A stretch of DNA of 64,000 nt, taken from the NCBI RefSeq assembly GCF_037975245.1, contig NC_092572.1, positions 6,093,501-6,157,500 on the forward strand, written 5' to 3'. The position numbers and the translations under genes were made by a program. Within the stretch, counting starts at the first letter, position 1. Every line of letters begins with the position of its first letter. This document shows positions 15,401 to 30,400 of this stretch, piece by piece. This stretch comes from Apostichopus japonicus. Lineage: Eukaryota; Echinodermata; Holothuroidea; Aspidochirotida; Stichopodidae. The notes beneath the pieces were generated by a model. That model was not told the DNA's origin. It ran no database searches and saw only the letters and a list, made by a program, of their open reading frames with translations.

Positions 15401-18400
15401 TCATGCATGTAGCCAGGCTGCAGCATCATGCAGCCAGGCTGCAGCATCATGCATGCAGCCTAGATGAGCAGGATTTTGCAGCTGCTGCATCTTTTGTCCT
15501 TGATACTCTGCCTAATGTGGAATACCAACATACATATTCTTTTGCTAATATAACTTTAAGCGTTGCTAAAATCTTCTCAACCAATTGATTTAGTCAAAAG
15601 CTGATGGAGTTATCAAAACAGTGAAAACTATTTTGCTTAAAGGCTTAGTTTGAAATGGCAGGGGTTTTGTATCATTCCAAATAAGGTATATAAAATTCAC
15701 AAACGATTGGAAGCACACAACTCCTTAATTACCAAGTCATTAACAGTGTAATCAAATGTATTTTGTGTCCCACAAAGTTAATATAATAAAGATTACTCCT
15801 TCACAAACCTCAGAGGAACATAGCCATAATTTCCTCATCCTTTGTGAACTTTAGTTGAAAATTGAAGTAACAGATTTTGTTTACAGGGACCCACCCAATT
15901 TATAAGTAAACAGTCAAGTATGGTTTTACAAATTGCAAAATGCCAGCAATTGACCATATTAAATTTTGGTTTCTGAGAAATACCGAATCCTCAGTAACCT
16001 TTGGACATAATGTACATGAATGGACACAATCTACAGAGTTATACTAAACTCTACTAAAACTGCATCCACAGACAACATACTGTAACATGACAAATTCCAA
16101 ATGTATCATGCTTGCTACTATTAGGAAAGCATAATTTCTTATGCCTACTCTGTGACTTTTTTAAGCTACCTTTCATTCACTTTAATAAGCACCCACCATG
16201 CAAACATTTTCATGTTCTAAATTGAATTACATTTCATCAAATATTCATGCAAAATTTAGTTTCAGGAGAGAACAGATAAGCTACAAGATATCAATTTCTG
16301 CTGCTTTGAAAGAAGAAATTGAATTAAAAGAATTAACACCAATTCCCCCAATCATCATGCAAGAAACTACTAATTTCTACTTCAATATTAAGCAATGTCA
16401 TCATTCAAACATCCAAGGAAATAACTAAGGGTAATACTTCCTGTTGAAATGCCCATATCTGCATTACTAGCATCCATCTGATGCCCTGATCATGTCAGTA
16501 TTTCTTGACCTTAAAAGTGCTAACGTTTAACAGCAAATGTAGCTGTTAAAACTATGATCCAAAGGACTTTGCAGCATGTCCAAACGTGCGATACAGCAAA
16601 TAAAACATCTGGGTATTTTTGGGTTTAGTCACAGAATCTCTTCGTACATATTGCTTTTGGGAACACATTGAGCAAGCCAAAACAGGGAACATGGGGTGAC
16701 AACACTTTGTAAATGAAAAATACAAGCAGTTAAATACAAAGCAATAAACCTAATCAAACAGACATCTTTCAATGAATATTGTCATCAAGTCTTCCCTTTA
16801 TATAACAGACCCTGTGCAAAAAGGACAAAGTCCCTCCGAGTGAGAGGTTTTGTGCAAGATGCTAAGATGTAATTTCCCTTTAGCAGGAGGGTGACCTCAA
16901 TTTAAAACTACAGGCCAAACAGCTACTACAAACCCAGAATCTACCATTACATGCATAGTCGCTATATTGCTTAACTAGTTTCTTAGTGCCTTTACCTTCG
17001 ACTTCGACAGTGACGGCAATAGTCTTCTGTTGCTTGAAACATACATACTGCCCCCTATCAGACACTTGTAAATTCATCCACTCCAATGCAGTCTGGTACC
17101 TACTCAATGGGATGGTGTGGAGATCAGGCAAGCCGCCTGGAGCACAAAAAAAAAAAAACCTCTACTATTCTAAAAGAATTTAACCCCTGATCGACCTTGT
17201 GAGAGGTCCTGTGGGGGAGAATAGCTGTATTATTAAAGCATAGACAAACGAAAATCAGTTGTCTATGTTGAGCTAGAAAATGGCTGGGAAATGAAGGAAA
17301 AAAATATATAGGCCAACAGATGATGTAAAACAGAAAAAGAGTAACTAGATCATGATAACAATTACTATGAACCAAATCAACTTGTTTGCAATGTTAAAGG
17401 AAATATATCAATAAAAGAAATAAATCAAAAGAAGGATAGGGAGAATCAGTTGTAGCAGCTCAATATGAAATTTTCTTTTAGCTAAAGTACAGTTTACACA
17501 AAGAAATTCAGCACTTACCTTAAGTTGGCAAATTTTGTGATGCACTTTAAACAATATTCTATATCAGAAAATAAATGTCCTATGTTTCCATTGTGAGTTT
17601 TGTGTTGCATAGCTGATAAACTGACTTCATAATGGATTGGGGAAAGCTAGGCTAAGTAGTTCAGTTAATTTGACTGACAAACCACATATGGTGACTGTAA
17701 TTCAACTGGGACAGATAGCATCGGTCCACTACATATGAAAATATACTTTGTGCTACAGCATTGTATAAATAGCTGTCTTTTAAAGCCCCTGGTCTTGCTT
17801 TGCAAGAAATTTTCAAAAGTTTGATGATGCATGGTTACCATATTCGAAAAATGCTTCAAATTTTAAAGCAATAATTATGATAAGACACAATATATACATG
17901 GTAGACTGGATGTAAGATAAAAATTCAAATGCCAATCAACGACATATATTTGGTGGGAAGACTTAAAGGCATTGAAGACTCGCGCAAAAAGAAACATCTA
18001 ATGCCGGTAATCTGACCTAGTTTCAAATGAGGTGTACCAGAAGTGTTAGACACCACCATCGATTCCAGAAAATACACACAAACAGCTTGCTAACGTCGGT
18101 AATTAGACAGTAGTGTACAGTCAATACATACAGCTACGGTCAATACCCTCAACACAGCTGTGTACATTGCAGCGATAGACATCTCGGGTCTAGATAAAAG
18201 ATAACAAGGTATCACGTTTTATTACTGTCTGCATTTTGAAGCGACAAGAAAAAACTTCACTTGCAAGCAACGGAAAGTTAACATTTTCAGATGGCAGCAC
18301 GCAGTTTGGGGCGAGTCTTCAATGCCTTTAAGTACTACACGTCTAACACACCTTGACAATACAATACATAGTAATAGTTGAATATTATTTACCCTCTCCA

Positions 18401-21400
18401 AGGGGCAAGATCTCTTCACCATCAGGCCCTCTCCATTGAGGGTATTCATAGCCCTCTATCTCTGGTGCTACACAGGTAAACCTGACGGTGCTGCCTATTA
18501 CAATATCCTGAGTCTCGTCATAAACGATTCTCAGAGGAGGGATGGCACCTGAAGAGAATTCAAAATGAAGGAAACACAAGAGCAGATGACATCATGTTAA
18601 AAAAAAGAAAAGAAAAAAAAAAGAGTTATTTGATGTTGATCTGGCCACTTTTTGGTCTACGAGATAATCAAATTCAGAACTTCGTTTTGAATAATTTGAT
18701 TGGGTTTTAAATATATTTGGTCATCTTATGAGTATCCTTAACAAGGTCTTTATTAAAGTAAGTTTAGGAGGATTACACTGCTTTATATAAAACATCAAGT
18801 TTCACAGAGTACAATATATCACAATGCTGCAGAAGCAAATAAAAATATAAACACAGCCAATTATTCCTAATTTTGGTGAATTCTGTTATAAATAATATTG
18901 TGTAAAAGTAAGATGGCCTGACGTTTCGACCCTAGCAGGATCTTCTTCAGAGGCTGAATGACTAGTAATAGTAACAGAAGGGACAAAAGCATGCACGGAA
19001 TACAGATAGGTTAACCTGTCTCTCTTACACAGGCTCTCTAGTGGATAAGCAGTTTGCTAACAGTTTTATTTTATTTTGATAAATAATATTATCTCAAAAG
19101 AGGAAAAAGGGGTGGGGAGGGGAGGGGGGTGATTGAAACAATTGATGAGAGCATACCTGGATACTGACAATACCTCCCGAAGTAATTGTTTAAACACTGG
19201 CATGAACCTCCCTGACAGAGGCCTCCTTGAGAACAAGGTGGGAAGCATGGTGATCCTAATCGTTGGCAGAGAAACAAAATATATCAAAAGAGGAAAATAA
19301 ATAATACAATAATACATGAAAGGAAATAAAATATTGTTCCATATTACTCTAGCTATCAAAGACATGTTTCACAATTCACAGTCCACCTTCAATCTGAAAG
19401 ATTTTTCCTTGTTAATCCAAGGATTTTGAGAATGGTGGTACACCCCTAAAACAGATCATGCTATCCTGTGCACTTTAGGATGCATTTAAGAATTGAGCTT
19501 TAAACTGTGAGTAATCCTACACTATTTAAAGTAAGACGGCTAACAACTAAGCTCCATTCTAACCAAACCATGAGAGGAAAAACTAGTTTAGCTTGGTCTA
19601 AGAACCAATTAAAATTCATAACCAGCAGCTTGTTTAAGAAATTAAGCATGTACAACTCATATTGTCCCTTCAAAGTCCAGTTTGAAAATTACAAATTTTC
19701 TGAAATTGTGTCAGCAAAGATATTGACATTCAGGCAATGAGCTATAAACCGTTTTCAATGCAAGTGAGAGACGCTTTTTATTGCCTCCCCCCTCCAAAAA
19801 AAACACTGATTTTAAATCAAGCTACTTACCTTTGATGTTGATAAACAGAGATGCTCTGTTCGGGCCAGCCACACAGCTGTAGTTACCAGCATCAACAGAT
19901 TGTACGTTAATGATTCGCAAGACAGACTGCAGTGCATTCTGGGAAATCGAGTGTATATGCTGAGTTCCTCCTATCAATGAGAGACAAGCGATACACAGAT
20001 TCAGAAAATAATTTACATCACTCTTTCTGTATGTAAAGCAAGGGAAAGCAAGAGCCAAAAATTCTCGATAAAAAGTAGTGCACAGCAACATCTTTAAATT
20101 TTGAGCAGACTTTGCAAACATAGAATTAACTTAGAAGTCAAATGTCAAGTTAATGAATATTTTTGATACATTGCTAACATTGGGGAATGTTTATTTAAAG
20201 GCTTAGTCTATAGTTGTTAAGTATCTGGGAAGAGGATGTAGGAGGATGTAGGGCAAAACAGGAGATCCCAATTTGATCGGTGCTCACAGGTATGCCTGTG
20301 CCCTACTTGACTGCCCCCCCCCCCACAAATCAATCCCCTCAATCCTCCCCTAAACATAATGACAATGCATTCTGTACATAATGGTCAAGAGTTTGGTTAT
20401 AAGGCTTTTCTACTAACACTTGATGTTTATATAAGAGCAGGTGTCACCTAGCAACCATAGCGTTTTTGTCATATAAACTGCCATTGTACTGCAGTCATAC
20501 CGAACATACCTGCTCCGAGATTTCTGATGACATCTCCTGTTGGTCCGATCCACTGAGGGTATTTACTGACAGCATACTGGGACACTTCACACACAAACTG
20601 GACTGTCTGTCCTACAGTGATGTTTCCATTAGGACTGCCTACGATTCGTATCTCATAGGCCGGTTCTTGAACAGAGACGAAACAAAGTAAGGTACATGTT
20701 AAAATGAGATAAAAAGGTTTATCTTAAATGAATTCAGCTGTATAATGAATGCTAAAACTATTGCATATTTAAACAGAGAAAAATCTCCAAGTTTAATTGC
20801 AGGAACTTGAACAAATGCCACACAGACATTGCTCTGTTTGATGACATTACTACCACAGAAAGCATGCTAACGATTCTGCTCTCATTACAAATGCTTCTTC
20901 TTGTGGATAAAGCAACATTAGATCTTTCTTATTAAAAGTAAATCATGCGTATCATTTACCTTTGGGTATATAAGAACTTCTCACTTATACCCGGGGCGAT
21001 ACCGATAGAAATTTCTAACCATAATAACCACCTATCAGAGAAATACAACACCTGAGCAAAGCCAGAGATTTGAGATGGTGATTAATGTTCTCTTTGGCTA
21101 TCTTTACTTGACAGGCCTGGAGAGGGGTGGGGGCAGGGTCAATGAACCACCCAAATATCCTATTACTACCCCTCTACCACAAAACTACAAGTACCAATCC
21201 CATAGTTTCAAACCGCTACAAACTCTGGGCATATAACACAAGTAGATTACTCTTCTTCAACCATTTTTTTTATTTATTGTGTGAACATATTAAAGTTAAC
21301 ATAGATAGTTAATGTGTGTTAACTAGGGAAGCACCGGGTACTATCCAGTCCATCAGGACTATCCTGCTAGATACCCGGTGCATAGTTACTGTGCGTTAAC

Positions 21401-24400
21401 TAGGGAAGCACCGGGTACTATCCAGTCAATCACGACTATCCTGCTGGATACCCGGTGCATAGTTACTGTGTGTTAACTAGGGAAGCACCAGGTACTATCC
21501 AGTCCATCAGGACTATCCTGCTGGATACCCAGTGCATAGTTACTGTGTGTGTGTTAACTAGGGAAGAACCGGGTACTATCCAGTCCATCAGGAATATCCT
21601 GCTGGATACCTGGTGCATAGTTACTGTGCGTTAACTAGGGAAGCACCGGGTACTATCCAGTCCATCAGGAATATCCTGCTGGATACCCGGTGCATAGTTA
21701 ATGTGTGTTAACTAGGGAAGCACCGGGTACTATCCAGTCCATCAGGACTATCCTGCTGGATCCTCTGTGCATACTTACTGTGTGTTAACTAGGGAAGCAC
21801 CAGGTACTATCCAGTCCATCAGGACTATCCTGCTGGATACCCAGTGCATAGTTACTGTGTGTGTGTTAACTAGGGAAGAACCGGGTACTATCCAGTCCAT
21901 CAGGAATATCCTGCTGGATACCTGGTGCATAGTTACTGTGGGTTAACTAGGGAAGCACCAGGTACTATCCAGTCCATCAGGAATATCCTGCTGGATACCC
22001 GGTGTATAGTTAATGTGTGTTAACTAGGGAAGCACCGGGTACCATCCAGTCCATCAGGACTATCCTGCTGGATCCTCTGTGCATACTTACTGTGTGTTAA
22101 CTAGGGAAGCACCGGGTACTATCCAGTCCGTCAGGACTATCCTGCTGGATACCCGGTGCATAGTTACTGTGTGTTTCCTAAGGAAGAACCGGGTACTATC
22201 CAGTCCATCAGGACTATCCTGCTGGATACCCAGTGCATAGTTATTGTGTGCTAACTAGGGAAGCTCCGGGTACTATCTAGTCCATCAGGACTATCCTGCT
22301 GGATACCCAGTGCATAGTTACCGTGTGTTAACTAGAGATACACCAGGAACTATCCAGTCCATCAGGACTATCCTGCTGAAAATTGAATTATTATCCAGTT
22401 ACGGCTATAGCTAGATGTATGGAAAAGTTAGATTAGGTCTTTTTTTGGGGGTTTCAAAATCTCACCAGAATTTTCAACTTAACAAGTTCATGGGGAAATC
22501 ACCTTGTAATACAGCTTTACAAAGTCTTTATTCATTTGTTTGCAGCAGGCTGGTGAAAGTGTAAACTTACTTATTATATGGCAGTATGTTCCTACAAACA
22601 TGGGACGACAGAAACACCTTCCGCTCATACAGGTACCGCCATTCTGGCAAGGCGGATTACAGGGAATATCTGCAATGTACAAATGAAAATACAAGACATG
22701 TCTTCAGCAACGTACAAAATAAAAATACAAGGAATGTCTGCAACGTACAAAATAAAATACCAGAAATGTCTGCAATGTAAAAAATAAAATACAAGGAGTG
22801 TCTGTAATGTACAAAATAAATGCAAGGAGTGTCTACAGTGTACAAAATAAAATACACAGAGTGTCTGCAATGTACAAAATAAATACAAGGAGTGTCTGTC
22901 ATGTACAATATAAAATACAAGGAGTGTCTGCAATATACGCAATAAATACAAGGAGTGTCTGCGATGTACAATATAAAATACAAGGAGTGTCTGCAATGTA
23001 CAAAATAAAATACAGGAAATGTATGTAATGTATAAAATAAAATACAAAAAATGGGTGCAATGAACAAAATAAAACATAAGGAGTGTCTGCAATGTACAAA
23101 ATAAAGTACAAGGAGTGTCTGACATGTACAAAATAAAATGCAAGAAATGTCTGCAATGTACAAAATAAAATACAAGAAATGTCTGCAATGTACAAAATAA
23201 AATACAAGAAATGTCTGCAATGTTCAAAATAAAATACAAGGAATTTCTACAATGTACATAGAAAACGAGGAGTGTCTGCAATGTACAGAATAAAATATAA
23301 GAAATGTCTGCAATGTACCAAATAAAATACAAGAAATGTACGCAGTGTACAAAATAAAATACAAGGAGCGTCTGCAATGCATGAAAAAAAAAATACCAGA
23401 AATGTCTGCAATGTAAAAAATAAAATACAAGGAGTGTCTGCAATGTACAAAATAAAATACAAGGAGTGTCTGTAATGTACAAAATTAAATACAAGGAGTG
23501 TCTGCAATGTACAAATTAAAATACAAACACTCAATAAAGATGTTTAGAGGAAGTGCACCTCATTTATGGAGGTAATTTTCTAGGTTACCAACCAAAACAG
23601 TTAATTGAGTTCAGATTCTAAAGAACACAAATTCTCCCTTTTCTGAACTGAAATGGGTAGCTCTGTTCTGAGGTACAATTTTTGTGCTGGATTTGTCAGA
23701 AATCAGAAATGTTAGTCAGAAACCATTATTTTTCTTATCATATCCTCACAGGCAAGATATTAAACTTGAACAACCTGTACCTTGACAAGCGAAATATTCC
23801 AAATGATTGGTTAGTAGGAAACAGTAAGAACCAAACATTACAGTTTATTATTAGATAGAATATACAATCCTCTTTTAATTACTGACTTAATAATGACATT
23901 TAAGCCAGACCATTAATTACATACTTTTATAACCACTCACCTCTTATGAAAAACATAAATGTTTGGTTATGTGAACCTGCAACACATGTATAGCTCCCTC
24001 TATCTTCTACTCTCAATCCTTGGAATATAAGCTGTGTAGAATACTGGCTAACCATCCTGGAATAGATGTGACCCATACCACCACCTGAATAAGAGAAAAT
24101 GATGCAAGGTAAAACATAATAAGGTGTAATCAGTGAAAATGAGGAATAACCACTGGTCATAATAAATGACACACAAGCTTTATCACCATCATGAAGTTCA
24201 GGGGATGGGGTGTGTGTGGGGGGGGGGGGGGAGAGTTCTATCTAATTTATTAAATTTTTATTGGGTGGGTTTTGTATATGTTGAGTTTGTATGATGGCCA
24301 GAATCTCACTCAAGTAAACGACACATGTCCGTGATGTGATGGACAACATGACAAGAATTAGTCCATTAAACATAGGTTGCATCTTTCAGCTCTCTTGACC

Positions 24401-27400
24401 TCAACTTACTGAAACTCTATCTCTCCTGCAAACAGACTTGTGAGTTTGTTCACAACTTGCCATGTCTGCCTTGATTTGATAGTGATTTGCTACTGTGTGA
24501 TGAGTTGCATAATAGACGAATATAGGCAGCTCAACTATAGTGCAAAAAGATGGGAATTGATCACTCAGCTAAGCAAGTGGAAAAACCTGCCGTTCAGTAC
24601 AAACTGCGGGTTTTTGAATGCAACCTATAGCTAATGGACACTTTCACAGCATGAATGTTGTCATTTTCAACGACTATGGAATGAAAATAAGGCAAAAGCT
24701 ATCCTACCTTGTTTTGGTATAACAGCCCCTGAGGGTAACTTCCACATTGGAGATCCATAGTTGCTACCGACAGGTACCTCACACAAGAAGGTCACATTGT
24801 TACCGACAGAGAATATATCGTTGTCGGGTGGATTTATGCGGATGTAGTAAGGAGGTACTACACAACAGAAAAGGAAAGATTTGGTGGAATTTGCAAATAA
24901 TTTCATTGGAGTAAATTTTCAGGGAAAATCAAAGAAAATGCACAAATTTCTTAAAAAATTGAATACTGCCACTCATCTTATGATGGAAATAAAATTGTAA
25001 GTTTTTTTATCAATCAGAATCATTTTTATTAGTCGGAATTATCAGTCAGGGCTTAGCCAGTCAATGTTGGTTTACATTCAATGAACCACATCTCAAGTTA
25101 AAAACAAGACATTGTGATGAGGGATATTTCTTCTTTTTCGTATCAGGGAAATATTTTCTGCTGCAGGAACATTCCTTTAAAGTAAATTCCAGTGTATTTG
25201 AATAAGCTGCCCTCTATCGTTAGGGAGGGCGTGATAGATTTTATAGTAACAACAATAATCAATAACCGATGCTGCATTAACAAATGAATACTGTTCATAA
25301 GCCTTACAACTGAAGGTAATGTCTTAAGAAAAAGTTTTAGGCAAGCAAAGCACAATAATATTTAACAAAACATTATTAAGACCACACTGATAAAGCTTAA
25401 TATTTAGTACATCATTATCGAGAATATATTAAGCACGCCTATGAGTTCGTACAAAGACAACAGTTATTTCTTGACAAATATGTCAAGGTCCACATCTCTC
25501 TTTAATACATTGTAGCAAATATAAATATGTGAAATTCCCACATATCATTTTTGTCATTTTCTAAAATTTTATGAAGCTTCAGATGAGCAATAACTAAGAA
25601 GTTGCCTAGTACTTGATTTAAAGATGCATGAATGTTCCTTACTGCTAGAGAAATATTCAATTGATGTTTGGCATCGAAACTAGTAGTGGATAGACAAAAC
25701 AGTGGCTATCAATAGAACTTTAACCTATTTTAATTTATGTGGAAGTAAAATATTGTATTGAACATTTGCTCAGGTGACTTTACAGACCACCAGCTGTGAC
25801 CGACTCCTCCCCATTGAGAAAATATGTTTGTGAAGCACACCCAAGCTTAATCCTTGGGCTTCACAGGTGCTAATCCACCCCACTGAGAACATGTTTGTGA
25901 GGCACACCCTAAGCTTAATCCTCGGGCTTCACAAGAGCTAATCCACCCCCTGAGCAAATATGTTTGTGAAGCACACCTTAATCTTCAACTTCACAGGTGC
26001 TAATCCAAATTTAAAAAAAAAAAAAAATGTTCTTTTTTGCCTGAAAATCTGAAGGACAATCCATACAGCATCTTGGTTGCATGGTCACAAATGTGATTTG
26101 GAATAAACTCTGTACATCACTTTTTAAGAAAAAGCAATATATCGAAACACTTTGACAGACCCATATAAGTCAAAGGAAACATGGTGAATAACATAACAAA
26201 CATGCACTGAACAGGGATGTATTAGCTAGAACCCTGGTATTCAATTTTTGGTTTTGCTAGTATACACTGATTTCTAACTTCCTTGATATGGCGACCCTCC
26301 ACAGGTGTATGTTGTGGCCTAGGGGAGGGATCTATGTGGATGAAGTACCCCTGTTCCCTTCCAGAAAAAATGTAATATGATTTAATGTTCCTAGTTGCAA
26401 AATGATGTATTGTTTTGCAACTTTGAAGTACTTGTTACAGATTTTTCCACTTTCTTATGTTGTATCTGCAAATATCAATAAATTTTGTTTTTGTTCCAAA
26501 TTTTAAGGTGAACCTTCACAAATGTTTGTCGATCATTTGAAACGAAAATTGGGGTGATCCTCGAAAGGGGTGAGACTCTCACTTTGAATACCAGGGTGTT
26601 AATATGCAAGGACATACGTTCAACTTTCAAGACAGTATGATGGTCAAAAACAAATTGAGATCGGACAGGATAAGTCAAGACTGAAAAAGATATACAAGAA
26701 TTAACAGAAACTTCAACTTACCTGTTGCCTTTGTGGGATACCGATAACAACCTGATATATGTAATAATCCTGGACAGTCTTTGCAGTTAAACAACTGATT
26801 GGAACTCCAATATTTCACTTTCAACTCACCAAATTGCACTAGGAGTTATGAAATTGGGCATACACCTCGCATGTTTGCAATGTGGTAGTCAAAACAAATT
26901 TCTTTATAATACAGGAAATTACTTTGATAAATATATTTTCTTATATTAAACCTACTGTCACAGCATCTGCTATTACATTCACTCTTTGTTTCTAATGCAC
27001 ACAGTACTGGTCGATCATAAGAAAATGAGTCCCCTCGGCTCATGAGCTGCTCATTCCTGTCGCCCATGACTAATCACTGCCTATTTAAATGCACCTGTAA
27101 AACCTCTTACCAAAGAATTCACACTGACGACCAGTGAAAAAGCTAACACACTGACATTGACCTCTGTAACATATACCCCCGTTTTCGCACCCAGGATGGC
27201 ACGGTTGAACACCTGTGTGAGAGGAGACCAAGGAGAAATGCAAAACAAAATACATACACTCGTGCGCATGCAACACATACATGCCACCCATGATTTGAAA
27301 CAATAAGATATTAAAAACAAACATTGAAATTATGATTATTATTAAACATTCCCAGAAGGCCTGCAACAAGCAACATTGACAATATTCCTTTTGCTTTTAC

Positions 27401-30400
27401 CAATCACATGACGGTCAAGCCTGCCTATAGAAAAGCAGTCCTCCTCAATTCACTCAAGCATTAATAATTTGTTATTTGATAGCATAAACTATCTGTCATT
27501 AGGACTCATCCTTGAGCGTACCTAATTTATTGACCAGCCACCATATGACTGTAAACACAAGTACTGGCCAGCACTACTTTCCTGTGTGAAGAAAAATTTG
27601 GCTTGACCACTGAAATAGTACACTGTGTGTTTAAACATGAATTTGTGCAGAGGAGCATTCAGTATGGCTAGCATTACCAACTCGGGTAGTTATTCAATCT
27701 CCCCTGTTTTTGACCTAAAACAGGGGAGTTGGGTGTTATTTGCTATAGGCAGGGAAGATCGTAATGCAGATGAGCAAAATCCCAATGGAAATCAGTAAAA
27801 AAAAAAAAAATGTGCATGCAAGAAACTCTGACGGTGCCTTTAAATATGGACGTTACTTGTGACAATACAGCAATCCAAGCTTTTCTTTTCCCCTTTTTGA
27901 AAGCAAATAATACTTTTTTTTTCTCTTTTTCATTAAGAAGCTTTAATTTCTTTCTTTTGTTCTTAGGCATTTGTTTTATTAAAAAAAAACTTTCTTGAGA
28001 AGTACAAAACTCAAGTTAGTATGCAACGCATTTACCCAAATAAATTTCAACAGATTATTTATAAATAACAGATTGAAGCAGTCTACCTTGAGTGAATTTC
28101 ATCAAGCAGACTGTTTGAAAGATAAATTTAATGACAATAAGACCAACAGATGTACCGCAAAATGATTTTCTAAACATTTTTTCCCCATTTTTAATTTATG
28201 TCCTTTCCTTCAGTAGTGCTGAGCATACTGTCAAGTACAAAAATACAATATTAAATTACTAAACAACTGCAAAACTGTATTGTGGCAGAAAAGTGACAAA
28301 ACAATCAAAAAATGTATTTACTTCGTTTAACCTCAAAAAATGTATGGAAATGTGAAACACCAAGTCTGAAACCCAACTACACAAAGAGGTGATAAAGAAT
28401 GTAAAATGGAATGAAAAATGGTGGATTTCCCATGATAACCAAATGTGAAAATAGGAAATGTGACATTCAACATAACAAAATACAGCTAGGCTACGAGAAA
28501 TCTACAAGAGAGTGAAATGGTATCCATAGAAACATGCACTATTACATAGAGATAATTCACATGTAAATTTAGAATAAGGGAAGAAACCTGCCCTTTTTTT
28601 TCCGTGTGTGTGTTTACAACATAAACGGTTTACTATGCCTACGAAGTAGCAAATAACCAATATTCTGTACTTTTGATGACAAAAAGTTTGCAACCAAGAA
28701 ATGACAGAATTTTTTTATTAATTCTTATTTATCTATTTAATTTCTACAAACTCTGGGTTTCTTCCCTTGTTTTCCCCACCAATATGAATACTGAAGAAAC
28801 ATGAGGGATTACAACACACTGCTGCTATTGGGTGACATTACATCCATACATATATGAATAGCAAACAGCTACTGGGTGATTTAAAATCCAACCTAACCCA
28901 TTTATCCTACCAAGGGAGAACACAACGGCATGCGATGTTACGATGAAACAGACTGATTTAGAGTTTGACAGGAATTCATAATCTCTCATATCAAACCTGT
29001 AAGTTGTATTGTGAAGGTAGTTCTCATATCAAACCTGTAAGTTGTATTGTGAAGGTGGTTGTAAAGGTTCCTCTGTAGCAGGTATAGGTACCAGCATCTG
29101 CTCCCATTATATTTGTAATAACAAGGGTGGTAGAACTAGGTGACGTATTCATGGTGTAAATACGTCGACTCGCATCTGAGTGAAACAACGGTAAAATCAC
29201 GTCAGACAACTTTGCGACTTCATCATCATGTTAGGTTGATGATAGATACACAGAATACTTATTGAAATAAATGGTTTGCTATTGTGGAAACAGGAAAATA
29301 CAAAGACAAATTTAAGAATGTCTGTGATCCATATTGGATTTTCATGTGTTAAAAGAGGAATATCACGTAACAATAATTGTTATTATTCATCCCGACAACC
29401 TACCAGGTCTGATGGGTTGTCCATTTGGTCCTCTCCACATCGGATTGGTCAGACCGGTGGAACCAGCTAATTCGCAAGTGAAAGACAAATCTTGACCGAT
29501 GGCGATGGACTGCTGTGGGGGCTGCAGGATCCGAATCTCAAACGCTGCGAAGGAATCAACATGACACAGCAAGGTAGTCTATCTTGTGAATATCTCATCC
29601 TCAAAGTTCATACACATTTATTTAAGAAGATATGAACAGTAATATTAATGCACTGAAATATATCAAGACTGCATGTATTTCTTTGTTCTTTCTATTCTTA
29701 CTTACTTGCAATATGGCACCTGGCTCCAACGTATCCACTTCTGCACTGACAAACTCCCTGCAAGCAGCTACCTCCATTCAAACAGCCACCCGGACAAAAA
29801 TCGTTGACTGAAGAGTAAGAGATAGAAACGGAATAGAGACCAATATTCCCAGATGTTTGACTAGCAAGATCACAGATGTTATATTTTGGAAAGCTTTCTT
29901 GAAACTTTTAATACCCATACATATGATATCTCAAAACAGTACCAGTATTGAAAAGATGAGTTATAATATAGTGTTAATACAGTCACTTTCCCAAGGAACT
30001 TTCTCCCCTTCACACAAGCCATGGTTCTAACACGGAAACATTTATAATCTTAAAAGTGAGGGAGCAGATTGAAACTCTACCGAGAAAGTATTCTAAACTT
30101 GGTTAAGTGCCCTTCTCCTTTCTCTATAAACATGATGTAACATTTACACACATACCTACTACAGTGATTCTTAAATGTGTCCTGAGAGGACCGACCACGC
30201 ATGTGTAATCTCCTGAGTCTAGATCTGTAGGATTCCTGATGGTGAGTTGTGTAGACCTGTCGCTGAGAGGCAAAACAAACTTTCGCTGGTATTGAGCGGC
30301 TGAAAAGAAGGAAAACAAAAGAGATCCAAATGTGAGAAATATTCCGGTCAAACATGAAAAATATGTATAGAAATAGACAAAATAGTTCCAATAGAAAAAA

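Noticed and set aside
15058-15588. A 176-codon plus-strand open frame with repeated QAAASCMQPG-like text
   Set aside because: It is a read-through of the palindromic CTGCAG array; no gene context.
22625-23494. A 289-codon minus-strand open frame rich in Cys, Phe and Tyr, with overlapping relatives
   Set aside because: It follows the 31-bp acceptor array; composition and periodicity come from the repeat, and it lies in an intron without its own splice or start context.
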